Assembly: GCA_027068415.1 (NCBI GenBank)
Contig: JAMOTD010000009.1
Span: 285,516-349,515, forward strand
Reading direction: 5' to 3'
Source of the DNA: Desulfurobacteriaceae bacterium
GTDB lineage: Bacteria > Aquificota > Aquificia > Desulfurobacteriales > Desulfurobacteriaceae
DNA length: 64,000 nt
Part shown: positions 8,876-17,426 of the stretch, piece by piece
Position numbering within the stretch: position 1 is the stretch's first letter
How the letters are laid out: every line of letters starts with the position of its first letter
Translations under genes and position numbers: made by a program
Notes under the pieces: model-generated
What the model was told of the DNA's origin: nothing
What the model saw: the letters and a program-made list of their open reading frames with translations, nothing else
Databases searched by the model: none

Positions 8876-10393
8876 CTAAAACCCTAAGTAGTCGTCAAGC
8901 TCTTTCATCGTTTTCTCTTTATCCTTTTTGAAGCTCTGCCACTCCCTAACGGCGCTTATGTCGTTTCCGCTCCTCTTTGCCCGGGCGAGTTTAACCTTAA
9001 CCAGCGCCGGAACCGGTATCATCGTTCCCATTACAAGGGCTTCCCCTACGTTGAGAGATGGAAGCTGCTCAACCAAATCGGAGCTCAGCGACTCTGAAGC
9101 CTGCTGAACGTGTCTCTGGTCTCCCGGCTCAACGAGTCTGAGGATTATCATGTTGTTGGCCTGAGAGAGGGCGTTTGAATCAAGGGCTTTAGGCCTCTGG
9201 GTTACTAAGCACAGTCCGAGGCCGAACTTCCTTCCTTCCCTTGCAATCCTTGAAATCCAGTACCTTGACTTTGTGTTTATCGTTGAGGAGGCTAAAATGT
9301 GGGCCTCCTCAAGGACTGTAAGGAGGGGGAAGGGCAGACCTCCCTCCCTCTCCCTCACGAACTTTTTCCTTGCCTCAAGGACGTTCCTCAGGACGTGGCT
9401 CACCACTATATCGGCAATCCTCTCGTCAACGTGGGAGAGGTCAATTACGTTTAGCCTCCCGAACTCAATCTGCTCAACGATTGTTGACTGGTGAAGGTCA
9501 AAGAGCTCTGCGTAGAGCTCCTGCATATCCTCAACCTTGTTTATCACACCCGTTATTGACTTCCTGTCCTCCTTGTACTCGGGGAAGGCCTCGGGGTCTG
9601 TCCAGCTCCTGAGCATTCCCAAAAGCACTCCCCAGAACTCGTCGGCCTCGTAATCTCCCCTCCTATAACCCTCTACGGCCTCCTTAAAGGCCTTTCTGAG
9701 GTACCTATCCTGTATGTAGGCGCTGTCGTCAACGTTAGCAAAGAGCCTGAACTCGTGGTAGCTGAGCTTTAAAGGGTTGAGTGTAAGGTTTATGCTGTTT
9801 ACCGCGGGCTTTCCGTTAACCTGAAGGTCAAAGTTTACGTACTCCCCGTGCATGTCAAAGACGAGTACGGTTCCATTTTTTCTTAGGAGCTCCTCTAAGA
9901 TTACCGAAACCGTATTTGACTTACCGCCACCCGTTACGGCCAGGACTGCAAGGTGCCTTGAGACGATGCTGTCTACGTCAATAAAGACGTCAATGTCGGG
10001 GCGGGTTAAGAGGTGTCCCAGGTGGATTTTCGTCCCGTCGTCTCTTCCGAATACCTTTTTTAACGTTTCAGCTGAAGCCGGGTAGATGTAGGTTCCCGGC
10101 TCTGGAGGAACCCTCGGGATTTCCATCCTCCTGTCGGGGTTTCCTAAGAGTGAGAGCTTGCCCCTAAAGAAAGATGAGCTCCCGGTCAACCTCTTTAACT
10201 TCTCGGCCTCGTCCGGCTCAAGGTCTTCTGCGAAAGTCCTGTTAACCCTTTTAATCTCCCTTACAAAGGCGAGAACCCTCCCGTTCTCGTGCTCTATCTC
10301 AACGTAATCTCCCAGCTGAACCCTCTTTGAGCTTACGAACTCAACTTCCCTCGTTGTCGGCTCTCCTATACATATTCCTAAGGGCTTTTCCAT
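8876..10393 (-). CDS. HerA-like ATPase (HAS-barrel, FtsK/HerA superfamily)
   Basis: LAVTGGGKSNTVSVILEELL Walker A, LLTVLEEAHIL Walker B, LVTQRPKALDSNALSQANNMIILRL. Confidence 0.9.
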   Translation of the reverse strand: MEKPLGICIGEPTTREVEFVSSKRVQLGDYVEIEHENGRVLAFVREIKRVNRTFAEDLEPDEAEKLKRLTGSSSFFRGKLSLLGNPDRRMEIPRVPPEPGTYIYPASAETLKKVFGRDDGTKIHLGHLLTRPDIDVFIDVDSIVSRHLAVLAVTGGGKSNTVSVILEELLRKNGTVLVFDMHGEYVNFDLQVNGKPAVNSINLTLNPLKLSYHEFRLFANVDDSAYIQDRYLRKAFKEAVEGYRRGDYEADEFWGVLLGMLRSWTDPEAFPEYKEDRKSITGVINKVEDMQELYAELFDLHQSTIVEQIEFGRLNVIDLSHVDERIADIVVSHVLRNVLEARKKFVREREGGLPFPLLTVLEEAHILASSTINTKSRYWISRIAREGRKFGLGLCLVTQRPKALDSNALSQANNMIILRLVEPGDQRHVQQASESLSSDLVEQLPSLNVGEALVMGTMIPVPALVKVKLARAKRSGNDISAVREWQSFKKDKEKTMKELDDYLGF

Positions 10394-10459
10394 CGCTCCT
10401 CCCTGTGTAGAGGTGGTTTAAATTATAGAAAGTCGCCAAAAAGAGCAAAGGAGGAGACC

Positions 10460-10774
10460 ATGTCGGTTTTAGTGGAGTTTGCTATGTTCCCCACCGATAA
10501 AGGAGAGAGCGTCAGCCCCTACGTGGCAAGGATTATTAAGATGATTGACGAGAGCGGAGTTCCCTACAAGCTTACTCCTATGGGAACGGTCTTTGAGACC
10601 GAGACGATGCCCGAGGCCTTGAAAATCATAGAGAAGGCCTACTCCCTTTTGGAACCCGACTGCAACAGGGTTTACTCTGTGGTCAAGTTTGACATCAGGA
10701 AGGGTAAGAGCGGAAGGCTCGTTCAGAAGATTAAGTCGGTTGAGGAGAAGATAGGGAAAGAGGTTAGCAAGTAG
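10460..10774 (+). CDS. MTH1187/YkoF-like thiamine-binding family protein
   Basis: SVLVEFAMFPTDKGESVSPYVARIIKMIDESGVPYKLTPMGTVFETE. Confidence 0.9.
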   Translation: MSVLVEFAMFPTDKGESVSPYVARIIKMIDESGVPYKLTPMGTVFETETMPEALKIIEKAYSLLEPDCNRVYSVVKFDIRKGKSGRLVQKIKSVEEKIGKEVSK

Positions 10775-10792
10775 GCCGGTAAGGACTATATT
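10764..10792 (+). promoter_or_regulatory. Candidate sigma70-type promoter of rnpB
   Basis: TTAGCA - 17 nt - TATATT, about 7 nt upstream of the RNase P RNA P1 helix; overlaps stop region of preceding CDS. Confidence 0.55.
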
Positions 10793-10797
10793 ATCTG

Positions 10798-11126
10798 GTG
10801 CGGAGCAGGACGAGGGGTCGCTGGCCTTCTGAAAGGCCAGAGGAAAGTCCGGGCTCCACAGGGCAGGGAGCCGGCGTTGAGCCGGGCAGGGGCAACCCTG
10901 CGGAAGGGCCACAGAGAACAGACCGCCACCTATAAGGTGGTAAGGGTGAAACGGTGGTGTAAGAGACCACCGCTTCAGCCCGCAAGGGCTGGAGGCACGG
11001 CAACCCCCTCCCGGAGCAAGGCTAAATAGGCCGGCGCTTGAGGGTGGCCCGCCCGATGCCGGCGGGTAAGCCGCACAGATAAATGACCCCGCAAAAACAG
11101 AACCCGGCTTACGGCCTGCTCCGCAG
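10798..11126 (+). ncRNA. rnpB: RNase P RNA, bacterial type A
   Basis: GAGGAAAGTCCGGGCTCC, ACAGAGAACAGACCGCC, GGTGAAACGGTGGTGTAAGAG, ACAGATAAATGAC; P1 TGCGGAGCAGG/CCTGCTCCGCA closes the ends. Confidence 0.97.
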
Positions 11127-11127
11127 A

Positions 11128-11529
11128 CTACCCCTCAATTACCTTTACGAAGACCCTCCTCGTTCTGGGGCCGTCAAACTCGCAGAAGTAAATCCCCTGC
11201 CAGGTTCCCAGGAGCAACTTTCCGTTCTGAACTATTACAGTCTGGCTGCAGCCTATGAGGCTTGACTTTATGTGGGCGGCCGAGTTTCCTTCGGCGTGCT
11301 CGTAGAAGGGCTCCCTCCAGGGAATCAGTTTCTCAAGGGAGTTTATTATGTCCTTCCTTACGGTAGGGTCGGCGTTCTCGTTAATCGTAATTCCGGCCGT
11401 TGTGTGGGGAGCGTAGATTACGCAGACTCCGCTCTTTACCCCCGACTGAAGGACTATTGATTCAACTTGTCTGGTGATGTCAATAAACTGGTTTCTGCCG
11501 GTTGTTTTAAGGGTGATTTCGTAGACCAA
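11128..11529 (-). CDS. YjbQ/UPF0047 family protein (secondary thiamine-phosphate synthase)
   Basis: VCVIYAPHTTAGITINENADPTVRKDIINSLEKLIP...HIKSSLIGCSQTVIVQNGKLLLGTWQGIYFCEFDGPR. Confidence 0.95.
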   Translation of the reverse strand: MVYEITLKTTGRNQFIDITRQVESIVLQSGVKSGVCVIYAPHTTAGITINENADPTVRKDIINSLEKLIPWREPFYEHAEGNSAAHIKSSLIGCSQTVIVQNGKLLLGTWQGIYFCEFDGPRTRRVFVKVIEG

Positions 11530-11566
11530 TGCCTCCTCCTTCTTCTTTGTAAGTATTAACCTGACT

Positions 11567-12436
11567 CTATTTTACCCTCTTTCGGAGCTCCCTGCCGAAG
11601 CGGTAGTTGTCAATCAGCCTCGTACTGCCTACGAAAACTGCAAGGGCTATCGTATCCCCTTCCTTAACTTCTTTTACCGGCTTTAGTGTTTCAGAGTCAA
11701 CGATTTCTACGTAGTCTATCTTCTTAACCTTGGGGTAGGAGAGGATTAGCTTCTCAACCTCTTCCTTTATCTTCTCTGCACTCCTCTCCCCCTTCTCAAA
11801 GAGCTCCTTTGCCAGCTTTAAGCCCCTGTAGAGGGCCACCGCACTCTCCCTCTCCTCTGGAGATAGGTAAGTATTCCTTGAGGAGAGCGCCAGCCCGTCC
11901 TTTTCCCTTACTATTGGGCACCCGACGATTTTTACCGGTATGTTCAGGTCTTTTACGAGCCTTTTTATAACCTGAAGTTGCTGAAAGTCCTTCTCGCCGA
12001 AGTAGGCCCTTTCCGGCTGGACAATGTTGAGGAGCTTTGTAACTACCGTTGCCACTCCCCTGAAGTGCCTCGGCCTCTTTGCTCCGCAGAGCCCCTCTGT
12101 CAGTCCCAAGACCTCAACGAACGTTGAGTAGCCCTTGGGGTACATCTCCTCCGCCTTAGGGTGGAAGAGGTAGTCAACCCCCTCTCTCCTCAGGAGCTCT
12201 GCGTCTCTCTCTAAGTCCCTCGGGTACTTCTCAAAGTCCTCGTTGGGACCGAACTGAGTGGGGTTAACGAAGATGCTTACCACAACAGCGTCGTTCTCGC
12301 TCCTTGCCCTTCTGACCAGTGAGAGGTGCCCCTCGTGGAGGTATCCCATAGTCGGAACAAAGCCCACCTCTTTCCCTACCCTTTTTAGGGCAAGGGAGAT
12401 TGCCTGCATCTCTTTTACACTCTTAACTATCCTCAT
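11567..12436 (-). CDS. panC: Pantoate--beta-alanine ligase
   Basis: [42 protein letters not shown]. Confidence 0.97.
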   Translation of the reverse strand: MRIVKSVKEMQAISLALKRVGKEVGFVPTMGYLHEGHLSLVRRARSENDAVVVSIFVNPTQFGPNEDFEKYPRDLERDAELLRREGVDYLFHPKAEEMYPKGYSTFVEVLGLTEGLCGAKRPRHFRGVATVVTKLLNIVQPERAYFGEKDFQQLQVIKRLVKDLNIPVKIVGCPIVREKDGLALSSRNTYLSPEERESAVALYRGLKLAKELFEKGERSAEKIKEEVEKLILSYPKVKKIDYVEIVDSETLKPVKEVKEGDTIALAVFVGSTRLIDNYRFGRELRKRVK

Positions 12437-13241
12437 CCGTTAGCTCCCCCTCGTAAATCAGTTTTCCCTTAACCATTCCTACTCCGAGAAGGATAACCGT
12501 TGCCGAGTAGTAAATCCAGAGTAAGAAGATTATGAGTGCCGCAAAGGAGCCGTATAAAATACTTACCTTTGAGACGTTGAGGATGAACCAGACGAAGGCC
12601 CTCTCAAAGAGGGCAAGAATTATAAAGACCGTTGTTGCAACTTTAAGAATGAAGGGGAGCTCCACGCCGACCGGGAGCAGGAAGTAGTAAACCGAGACGA
12701 GAACTACGAAGAGTAGCAGGGGAACTAAGAGTGAGGAGAGGAATGAGAGCTCGGGAAACTGGGGCAGGAGAAGTGCCAAAATGTACTGGGCGGCGTAGAA
12801 GACGAACATCAAAACCCACAAGAGGAAGATGAAGAGGACGATTACAATGTGCCTGTAGATGAAGCCAGCGGGGTTTTCAATTCTCAAAATCTCGGAGAAG
12901 GAGCGCTCAAGGGAGAGGAAGACGCCCCGGGAGAACCAGAGCATTACCAGGGCTGCAGTTCCGCTGATTAGCCCGGAGCTGTTTATGACTTGCTCTATCT
13001 GGAGGAAAATGGGTTTTAGGGGAGAATCAAGGAACTCCTTGGGTATCAGGCTTTTAAAGTCAACGTGGAAAATCACCATTCCTAAGAAAAACAGGAAGAT
13101 AAAGAGGGGGATTATTGACATTAAGGTATAGTAGGCTATTGAGGCGGCAAAGAACTGGTAGTCGCTCTCAAAGGTATCGCACAGGGCGTAGAGGAGGTAG
13201 TTTGTAAAGCGCCCCTTTTTTAAAAAGCGCCTGCAAATCAT
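12423..13241 (-). CDS. YihY/BrkB family membrane protein
   Basis: [20 protein letters not shown]...[25 protein letters not shown]. Confidence 0.92.
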   Translation of the reverse strand: MICRRFLKKGRFTNYLLYALCDTFESDYQFFAASIAYYTLMSIIPLFIFLFFLGMVIFHVDFKSLIPKEFLDSPLKPIFLQIEQVINSSGLISGTAALVMLWFSRGVFLSLERSFSEILRIENPAGFIYRHIVIVLFIFLLWVLMFVFYAAQYILALLLPQFPELSFLSSLLVPLLLFVVLVSVYYFLLPVGVELPFILKVATTVFIILALFERAFVWFILNVSKVSILYGSFAALIIFLLWIYYSATVILLGVGMVKGKLIYEGELTDEDS

Positions 13242-14320
13242 TTTTGCTCCATTTCTTTTAAAAGAACGAAGTCGTCCCTATGGATACAGAGCTTGCTCCT
13301 CTCAAGCTCCTCTTTTGAACACCTGACAATTCCCTTCCCTATCAGCTCCCCGTTGAGGCCGTAAACCTCAACGGCGTCTCCCTTCTTAAACTCCCCTTCG
13401 GTCCTTTTAACCCCTTTAGACAGAAGGCTTTTCCCGTTTTTAACGAGGGCCTCTTCAGCCCCCTCGTCTATAAAGAGCTTTCCGACGGGTTTCATCAAAT
13501 AGAGGATTCTGTATCCCTTGGCCTTCAGCTTCTTGCTGGGCATTACGAGGGTTCCCAACCTCTCCCCTTTTAAAATCCTCTCAATTACCCTCTCCTCCCT
13601 TCCGCCGGCAATGATTACGGGAATTCCCTTTTTGGCTGCCTTTGCCGCCGCCTCAATCTTGGTCGCCATTCCGCCGGTTCCGTAAGTGCTCTGGGTTGAG
13701 AAGTCGCACTTCTCAAGGGCTTCCTTTATGTCCTCAATGACGGGAATGAGGCGGGCGTCGGGATACCTTTCCGGGTTTTTATCAAAGACTCCGGGGCTTG
13801 TTGTGAGGATTATTAAGAGGTCTGCGTCAACAAGAACCGAGACGTGTGCCGAGAGGTTGTCGTTATCCCCTATCCTGATTTCCTCTGTGCTGAGCGTATC
13901 GTTTTCGTTGACTATCGGGATTACTCCCAGCTTGAAGAGGGCGCCGAAGGTGTTTTTTGCGTTGTGGAACCTTTCTTTTGAGCGCAGGTCTTCGGCTGTC
14001 AGGAGAACCTGTCCCGTCTCTACTCCGAATTTCTGAAAGGCCTTTCTATACTCGGCCATAAGGTAGGGCTGGCCTACCGCCGAGAGTGCCTGCTTTTCGG
14101 CCAGGGAAAAGGGCTTCCTCTTTAGCTTCAGGGCCTTTATGCCCGCCAAAACCGCCCCGGAGCTCACCAGAACTACCTCTATCCCCTTCTCCCTTACCTC
14201 CGCTATCTGGGAGCAGAGGGACTCTATAAACTCCCTGTTTAGCCCCTCACGGCCCGCAAGGAGCTGGGAGCCTACCTTAACCACTATTCTCTTTGCCTTT
14301 CTCAGCATTTTCCCTTTCAA
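13238..14320 (-). CDS. proB: Glutamate 5-kinase with PUA domain
   Basis: [44 protein letters not shown]-terminal PUA. Confidence 0.97.
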   Translation of the reverse strand: MKGKMLRKAKRIVVKVGSQLLAGREGLNREFIESLCSQIAEVREKGIEVVLVSSGAVLAGIKALKLKRKPFSLAEKQALSAVGQPYLMAEYRKAFQKFGVETGQVLLTAEDLRSKERFHNAKNTFGALFKLGVIPIVNENDTLSTEEIRIGDNDNLSAHVSVLVDADLLIILTTSPGVFDKNPERYPDARLIPVIEDIKEALEKCDFSTQSTYGTGGMATKIEAAAKAAKKGIPVIIAGGREERVIERILKGERLGTLVMPSKKLKAKGYRILYLMKPVGKLFIDEGAEEALVKNGKSLLSKGVKRTEGEFKKGDAVEVYGLNGELIGKGIVRCSKEELERSKLCIHRDDFVLLKEMEQK

Positions 14321-15314
14321 GCTCCTTTAATTTCCGGGCGACGAAGTTTAAGAACTCCTCCATTCCCTCGCCGCTGACCGCCGAAACTGCAAAGAAAGGA
14401 TAACCTTTTTCCTCAAAGTACCTCTTTAACCTCTCTACTTTGCTCCTGTCGGTCAGAGCGTCAATTTTCGTTCCCACAACTATCTGGGGTTTTTTCGCCA
14501 GCTCCGGAGAGTAGAGCTCCAGCTCCCTGTTTATCTTCTCAAAGGCCTCCTCCGGCTCCATCTCGGGGTTTGTAAGGTCAATCAGGTGCAGGAGGAGTTT
14601 TGTCCTCTCAACGTGCCTTAAGAACTCGTGTCCTAAACCCTTCCCCTTGTGGGCACCCTCAATCAGGCCGGGAATGTCGGCAACCACGAAGGAGTAATCC
14701 CCGACCCTCGTAACCCCCAAAATCGGCCTGAGGGTTGTGAATGGATAGTCGGCAATCTCGGGCTTTGCCTTTGAAATCCTGCTGAGGAACGTTGACTTAC
14801 CGGCGTTGGGGAAGCCTACAAGTCCTACATCTGCAAGGAGCTTCAGCTCAAGCTCTATCCACCGCTCCTCTCCGGGCTGGCCCGGCTCTGCAAAGTCGGG
14901 AGCTCTCCGGGTAGGGGTTGCAAAGGCGGCGTTTCCCCTTCCGCCTCTACCTCCTCTGGCAACTATTAACCTCTGGCCGTGCTCGGTCAGGTCTCCGAGG
15001 ATTTCTCCCGTCTCGGCATCTCTAACTACCGTTCCCACCGGAACCTTGATTTCAAGGTCTTCTCCGCTCTTTCCGCTCCTTTTGTTTCCCTCTCCGTGCC
15101 TTCCCCTCTCGGCCTTGTAGTGGCGCTTGTACTTAAAGTCAAGGAGGGTGTGGACGTTCCTGTCGGCTACTAAGACTACGTCTCCCCCCTTGCCTCCGTC
15201 TCCGCCTGAGGGGCCTCCCTTGGGGACGAACTTCTCCCGCCTGAAGGCGACGCAGCCGTTCCCCCCGTGGCCTCCCTGAACGAAAACCTTAGCTCTATCT
15301 ATAAACTGTGCCAT
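14277..15314 (-). CDS. obgE: GTPase Obg
   Basis: [51 protein letters not shown]. Confidence 0.98.
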   Translation of the reverse strand: MAQFIDRAKVFVQGGHGGNGCVAFRREKFVPKGGPSGGDGGKGGDVVLVADRNVHTLLDFKYKRHYKAERGRHGEGNKRSGKSGEDLEIKVPVGTVVRDAETGEILGDLTEHGQRLIVARGGRGGRGNAAFATPTRRAPDFAEPGQPGEERWIELELKLLADVGLVGFPNAGKSTFLSRISKAKPEIADYPFTTLRPILGVTRVGDYSFVVADIPGLIEGAHKGKGLGHEFLRHVERTKLLLHLIDLTNPEMEPEEAFEKINRELELYSPELAKKPQIVVGTKIDALTDRSKVERLKRYFEEKGYPFFAVSAVSGEGMEEFLNFVARKLKELERENAEKGKENSG

Positions 15315-15382
15315 AATTTCCTCCCAATTTGGTTGCAGACTTAAAATAGTTTTTTAACTTCTTACTTTCAACGGGGGTAAAA

Positions 15383-15880
15383 ATGAAGAGGCTCTTGGCT
15401 CTTCTTCTTCTGATTCCTCTCCTCATCTTCGGCGGCTGTTTTAAGGAGAGGGAAGGGGTAAGTCAGCAGAGAGAAGTTAAGGTCTTAGAGGAGCTCGGCT
15501 ACCGGGGGCTTGAGTTCTACGAGAGGGTCGGCGGCCACACGATAAGCCGCCACGTAGGTAAGAGCTATAAGTGGCTGGTTGAGAGGCTGAAAGAGGAGCC
15601 CAGGCTCAGGGCCGCAAGCTCATTCTACGACCTTGCAACTGCAGAAAGGTGCGTGAGGCGGGCAATTTACTTTAACAGGGAAAAGGTCTTAAGGTGGCTC
15701 AGAAGCCCCCATGCCCCAGATAAGCTCGTTTTAATCTACACCTGCTCTGAGCCGGTCGGAATAAAGGTTGAAAGGGTAAAGAGAGACGTCTTCAGGGAGA
15801 GCACCTCAAGGCGCGTTAGGGTTATATTAAAGAGAGACAGAACCTACGGCTTCATAGTCCTGACTGCATATCCCTCTTAG
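15383..15880 (+). CDS. Signal-peptide/lipoprotein-type RNase A-like (CdiA-CT family) putative toxin
   Basis: MKRLLALLLLIPLLIFGGC signal; GGHTISRHVGKSYKWLVERLKEEPRLRAASSFYDLATAERCV...RVRVILKRDRTYGFIVLTAYPS matches the bacterial CdiA-CT RNase A domain pattern. Confidence 0.82.
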   Translation: MKRLLALLLLIPLLIFGGCFKEREGVSQQREVKVLEELGYRGLEFYERVGGHTISRHVGKSYKWLVERLKEEPRLRAASSFYDLATAERCVRRAIYFNREKVLRWLRSPHAPDKLVLIYTCSEPVGIKVERVKRDVFRESTSRRVRVILKRDRTYGFIVLTAYPS

Positions 15881-15893
15881 GGAGGAGGAAGGC

Positions 15894-16205
15894 GTGGACT
15901 ACGAGAAGGAGAGGGTTTTTGAGGAGAGGTACCCTAACTTCTACTCCCTCCTTGCCGCCTTTGCCTACGGAGTTGAGGAGGGGAAGTCTGACTGGGACAT
16001 CGTAAGGGAAGAGGTCGGGGACTGTGAAAAGGCCACCGAGCTCCTTCGGGAGATTGAGGAGTTCCTGAATAACAGGCCTGCCGAATTTGAGCACGTTGTC
16101 GGGGACGTTGCAAACTACTACTTTGACAACACCAACGACTTTTTAAGGTGGATAGAGCAGGTTAAGAGGTACCTCCTCTCAATAAAGGGTAAGCTCTGTG
16201 GATAG
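15894..16205 (+). CDS. Putative CdiI-like immunity protein (GTG start)
   Basis: RYPNFYSLLAAFAYGVEEGKSDWDIVREEV...LLREIEEFLNN...VANYYFDNTNDFLRWIEQVKRYL; SD ggaggagg; 13 bp after the RNase A-like gene. Confidence 0.6.
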   Translation: MDYEKERVFEERYPNFYSLLAAFAYGVEEGKSDWDIVREEVGDCEKATELLREIEEFLNNRPAEFEHVVGDVANYYFDNTNDFLRWIEQVKRYLLSIKGKLCG

Positions 16206-16938
16206 GGAGAGGGTTGACCTTTCCACTTTCCTTAACGAAAAGTGCCGGTTTTACCAGTTTAAGGAAGGGTTTCGCTTCGGAACCGATACCTTCCTCCTTG
16301 CCGACTTTGTAAGGTTAAAGGGGAAGGAGAGATTGATAGACCTGGGGACGGGCTGCGGCGTTATCCCGATTCTCCTTCTCCTTAAGTACCCCGGGATAAC
16401 GGCCGTCGGCCTTGACGTCCTTGAGGAGAACGTTAGCCTTGCCCTTAAAAATGCCGAGATTAACGGGGTCTCTGACAGGTTCAGGGCCGTTCACCTTAAC
16501 GTCAAAGACGTAAAAAAGCTCTTTAGGAGCGGGGAATTTGACGTCGTCGTCTCAAACCCGCCCTTTATAGAGGTAGGGAGGGGAAACCTTTCAAAAGGAG
16601 GGCACAGGGCCGTTGCAAGGCAGGAGCTCCTTGCCACCCTTGAGGACTTCGTAAAGGCCGCATCCTACCTCTTAAAGAACAGGGGCAGGTTCTACCTTCT
16701 CCTTCCCACTGTTAGGTTTGTTGACGGCCTCTGCCTTTGCAGGAAGTATTCTTTAGAGCCCAAGAGACTCCGCTTTATTTACCCGGAGGAGGGCAGGGAG
16801 GCAAACCTTTTCCTATTAGAGTGTTTAAAGGGCGGAGGTAAGGGTACTACCGTTGAGCCTCCCCTTGTTGTTTACTCTGACGCCAAGAAGAGAGTTTATA
16901 CCGAAGAGGTAGAGGAGAAGTACTCCTCTTTTCTTTAA
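16198..16938 (+). CDS. TrmN6-like N6-adenine methyltransferase (GTG start)
   Basis: LIDLGTGCGVIPILLLLKYP, VVSNPPFIEVGRGNLS. Confidence 0.9.
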   Translation: MDRERVDLSTFLNEKCRFYQFKEGFRFGTDTFLLADFVRLKGKERLIDLGTGCGVIPILLLLKYPGITAVGLDVLEENVSLALKNAEINGVSDRFRAVHLNVKDVKKLFRSGEFDVVVSNPPFIEVGRGNLSKGGHRAVARQELLATLEDFVKAASYLLKNRGRFYLLLPTVRFVDGLCLCRKYSLEPKRLRFIYPEEGREANLFLLECLKGGGKGTTVEPPLVVYSDAKKRVYTEEVEEKYSSFL

Positions 16939-16949
16939 CTTCCTACTTT

Positions 16950-17426
16950 TCATTTCAACGCTTGAAGGCTCTTTGGGTTGAAGATTGAGTAGAGCTCCCA
17001 CTCCCTCCCCTTCTTCCTCAGCTCCGCAACCGCCCCTTTCTTAAAGGCCACTTTTGACGGGGAGAGGCAGGTAATTGCGTTTAGAAAGAGGGAGATGTCG
17101 GGCTCGTGTCCTACTAAGATTAAGTCTCCCCTGTTCTCCTTTATTACTGCTAAATAGTCCTCGGGCTCAGCGTCGGGCTTTAACCTCTCGTCAACCTTAA
17201 CTTTTACTTTTAGGAGCTCCCCTAAAATCTCTGCCGTCTTTAAAGCCCTCTCACAGGGAGAGGAGATTAGCTTAACTTTCTTGGGAAAGACGGGCTTGAG
17301 CCACTCTGCAAAATCTCTAAACTCCCCGATTCCCTCTTCCGTTAACGGCCTTTTGCAGTCGTCCCCCTTCCACTCATCTCTTTTAAGGGCCTTTGCGTGC
17401 CTTACAACGAATACTCTCTTACCCAT
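16950..17426 (-). CDS. sixA: Phosphohistidine phosphatase SixA family
   Basis: VFVVRHAKALKRDEW, ISSPCERALKTAEIL, LILVGHEPDIS. Confidence 0.92.
   Translation of the reverse strand: MGKRVFVVRHAKALKRDEWKGDDCKRPLTEEGIGEFRDFAEWLKPVFPKKVKLISSPCERALKTAEILGELLKVKVKVDERLKPDAEPEDYLAVIKENRGDLILVGHEPDISLFLNAITCLSPSKVAFKKGAVAELRKKGREWELYSIFNPKSLQALK

Noticed and set aside
10469-11003. Minus-strand ORFs over the RNase P RNA region
   Set aside because: Overlap the rnpB structural RNA and a real CDS on the opposite strand
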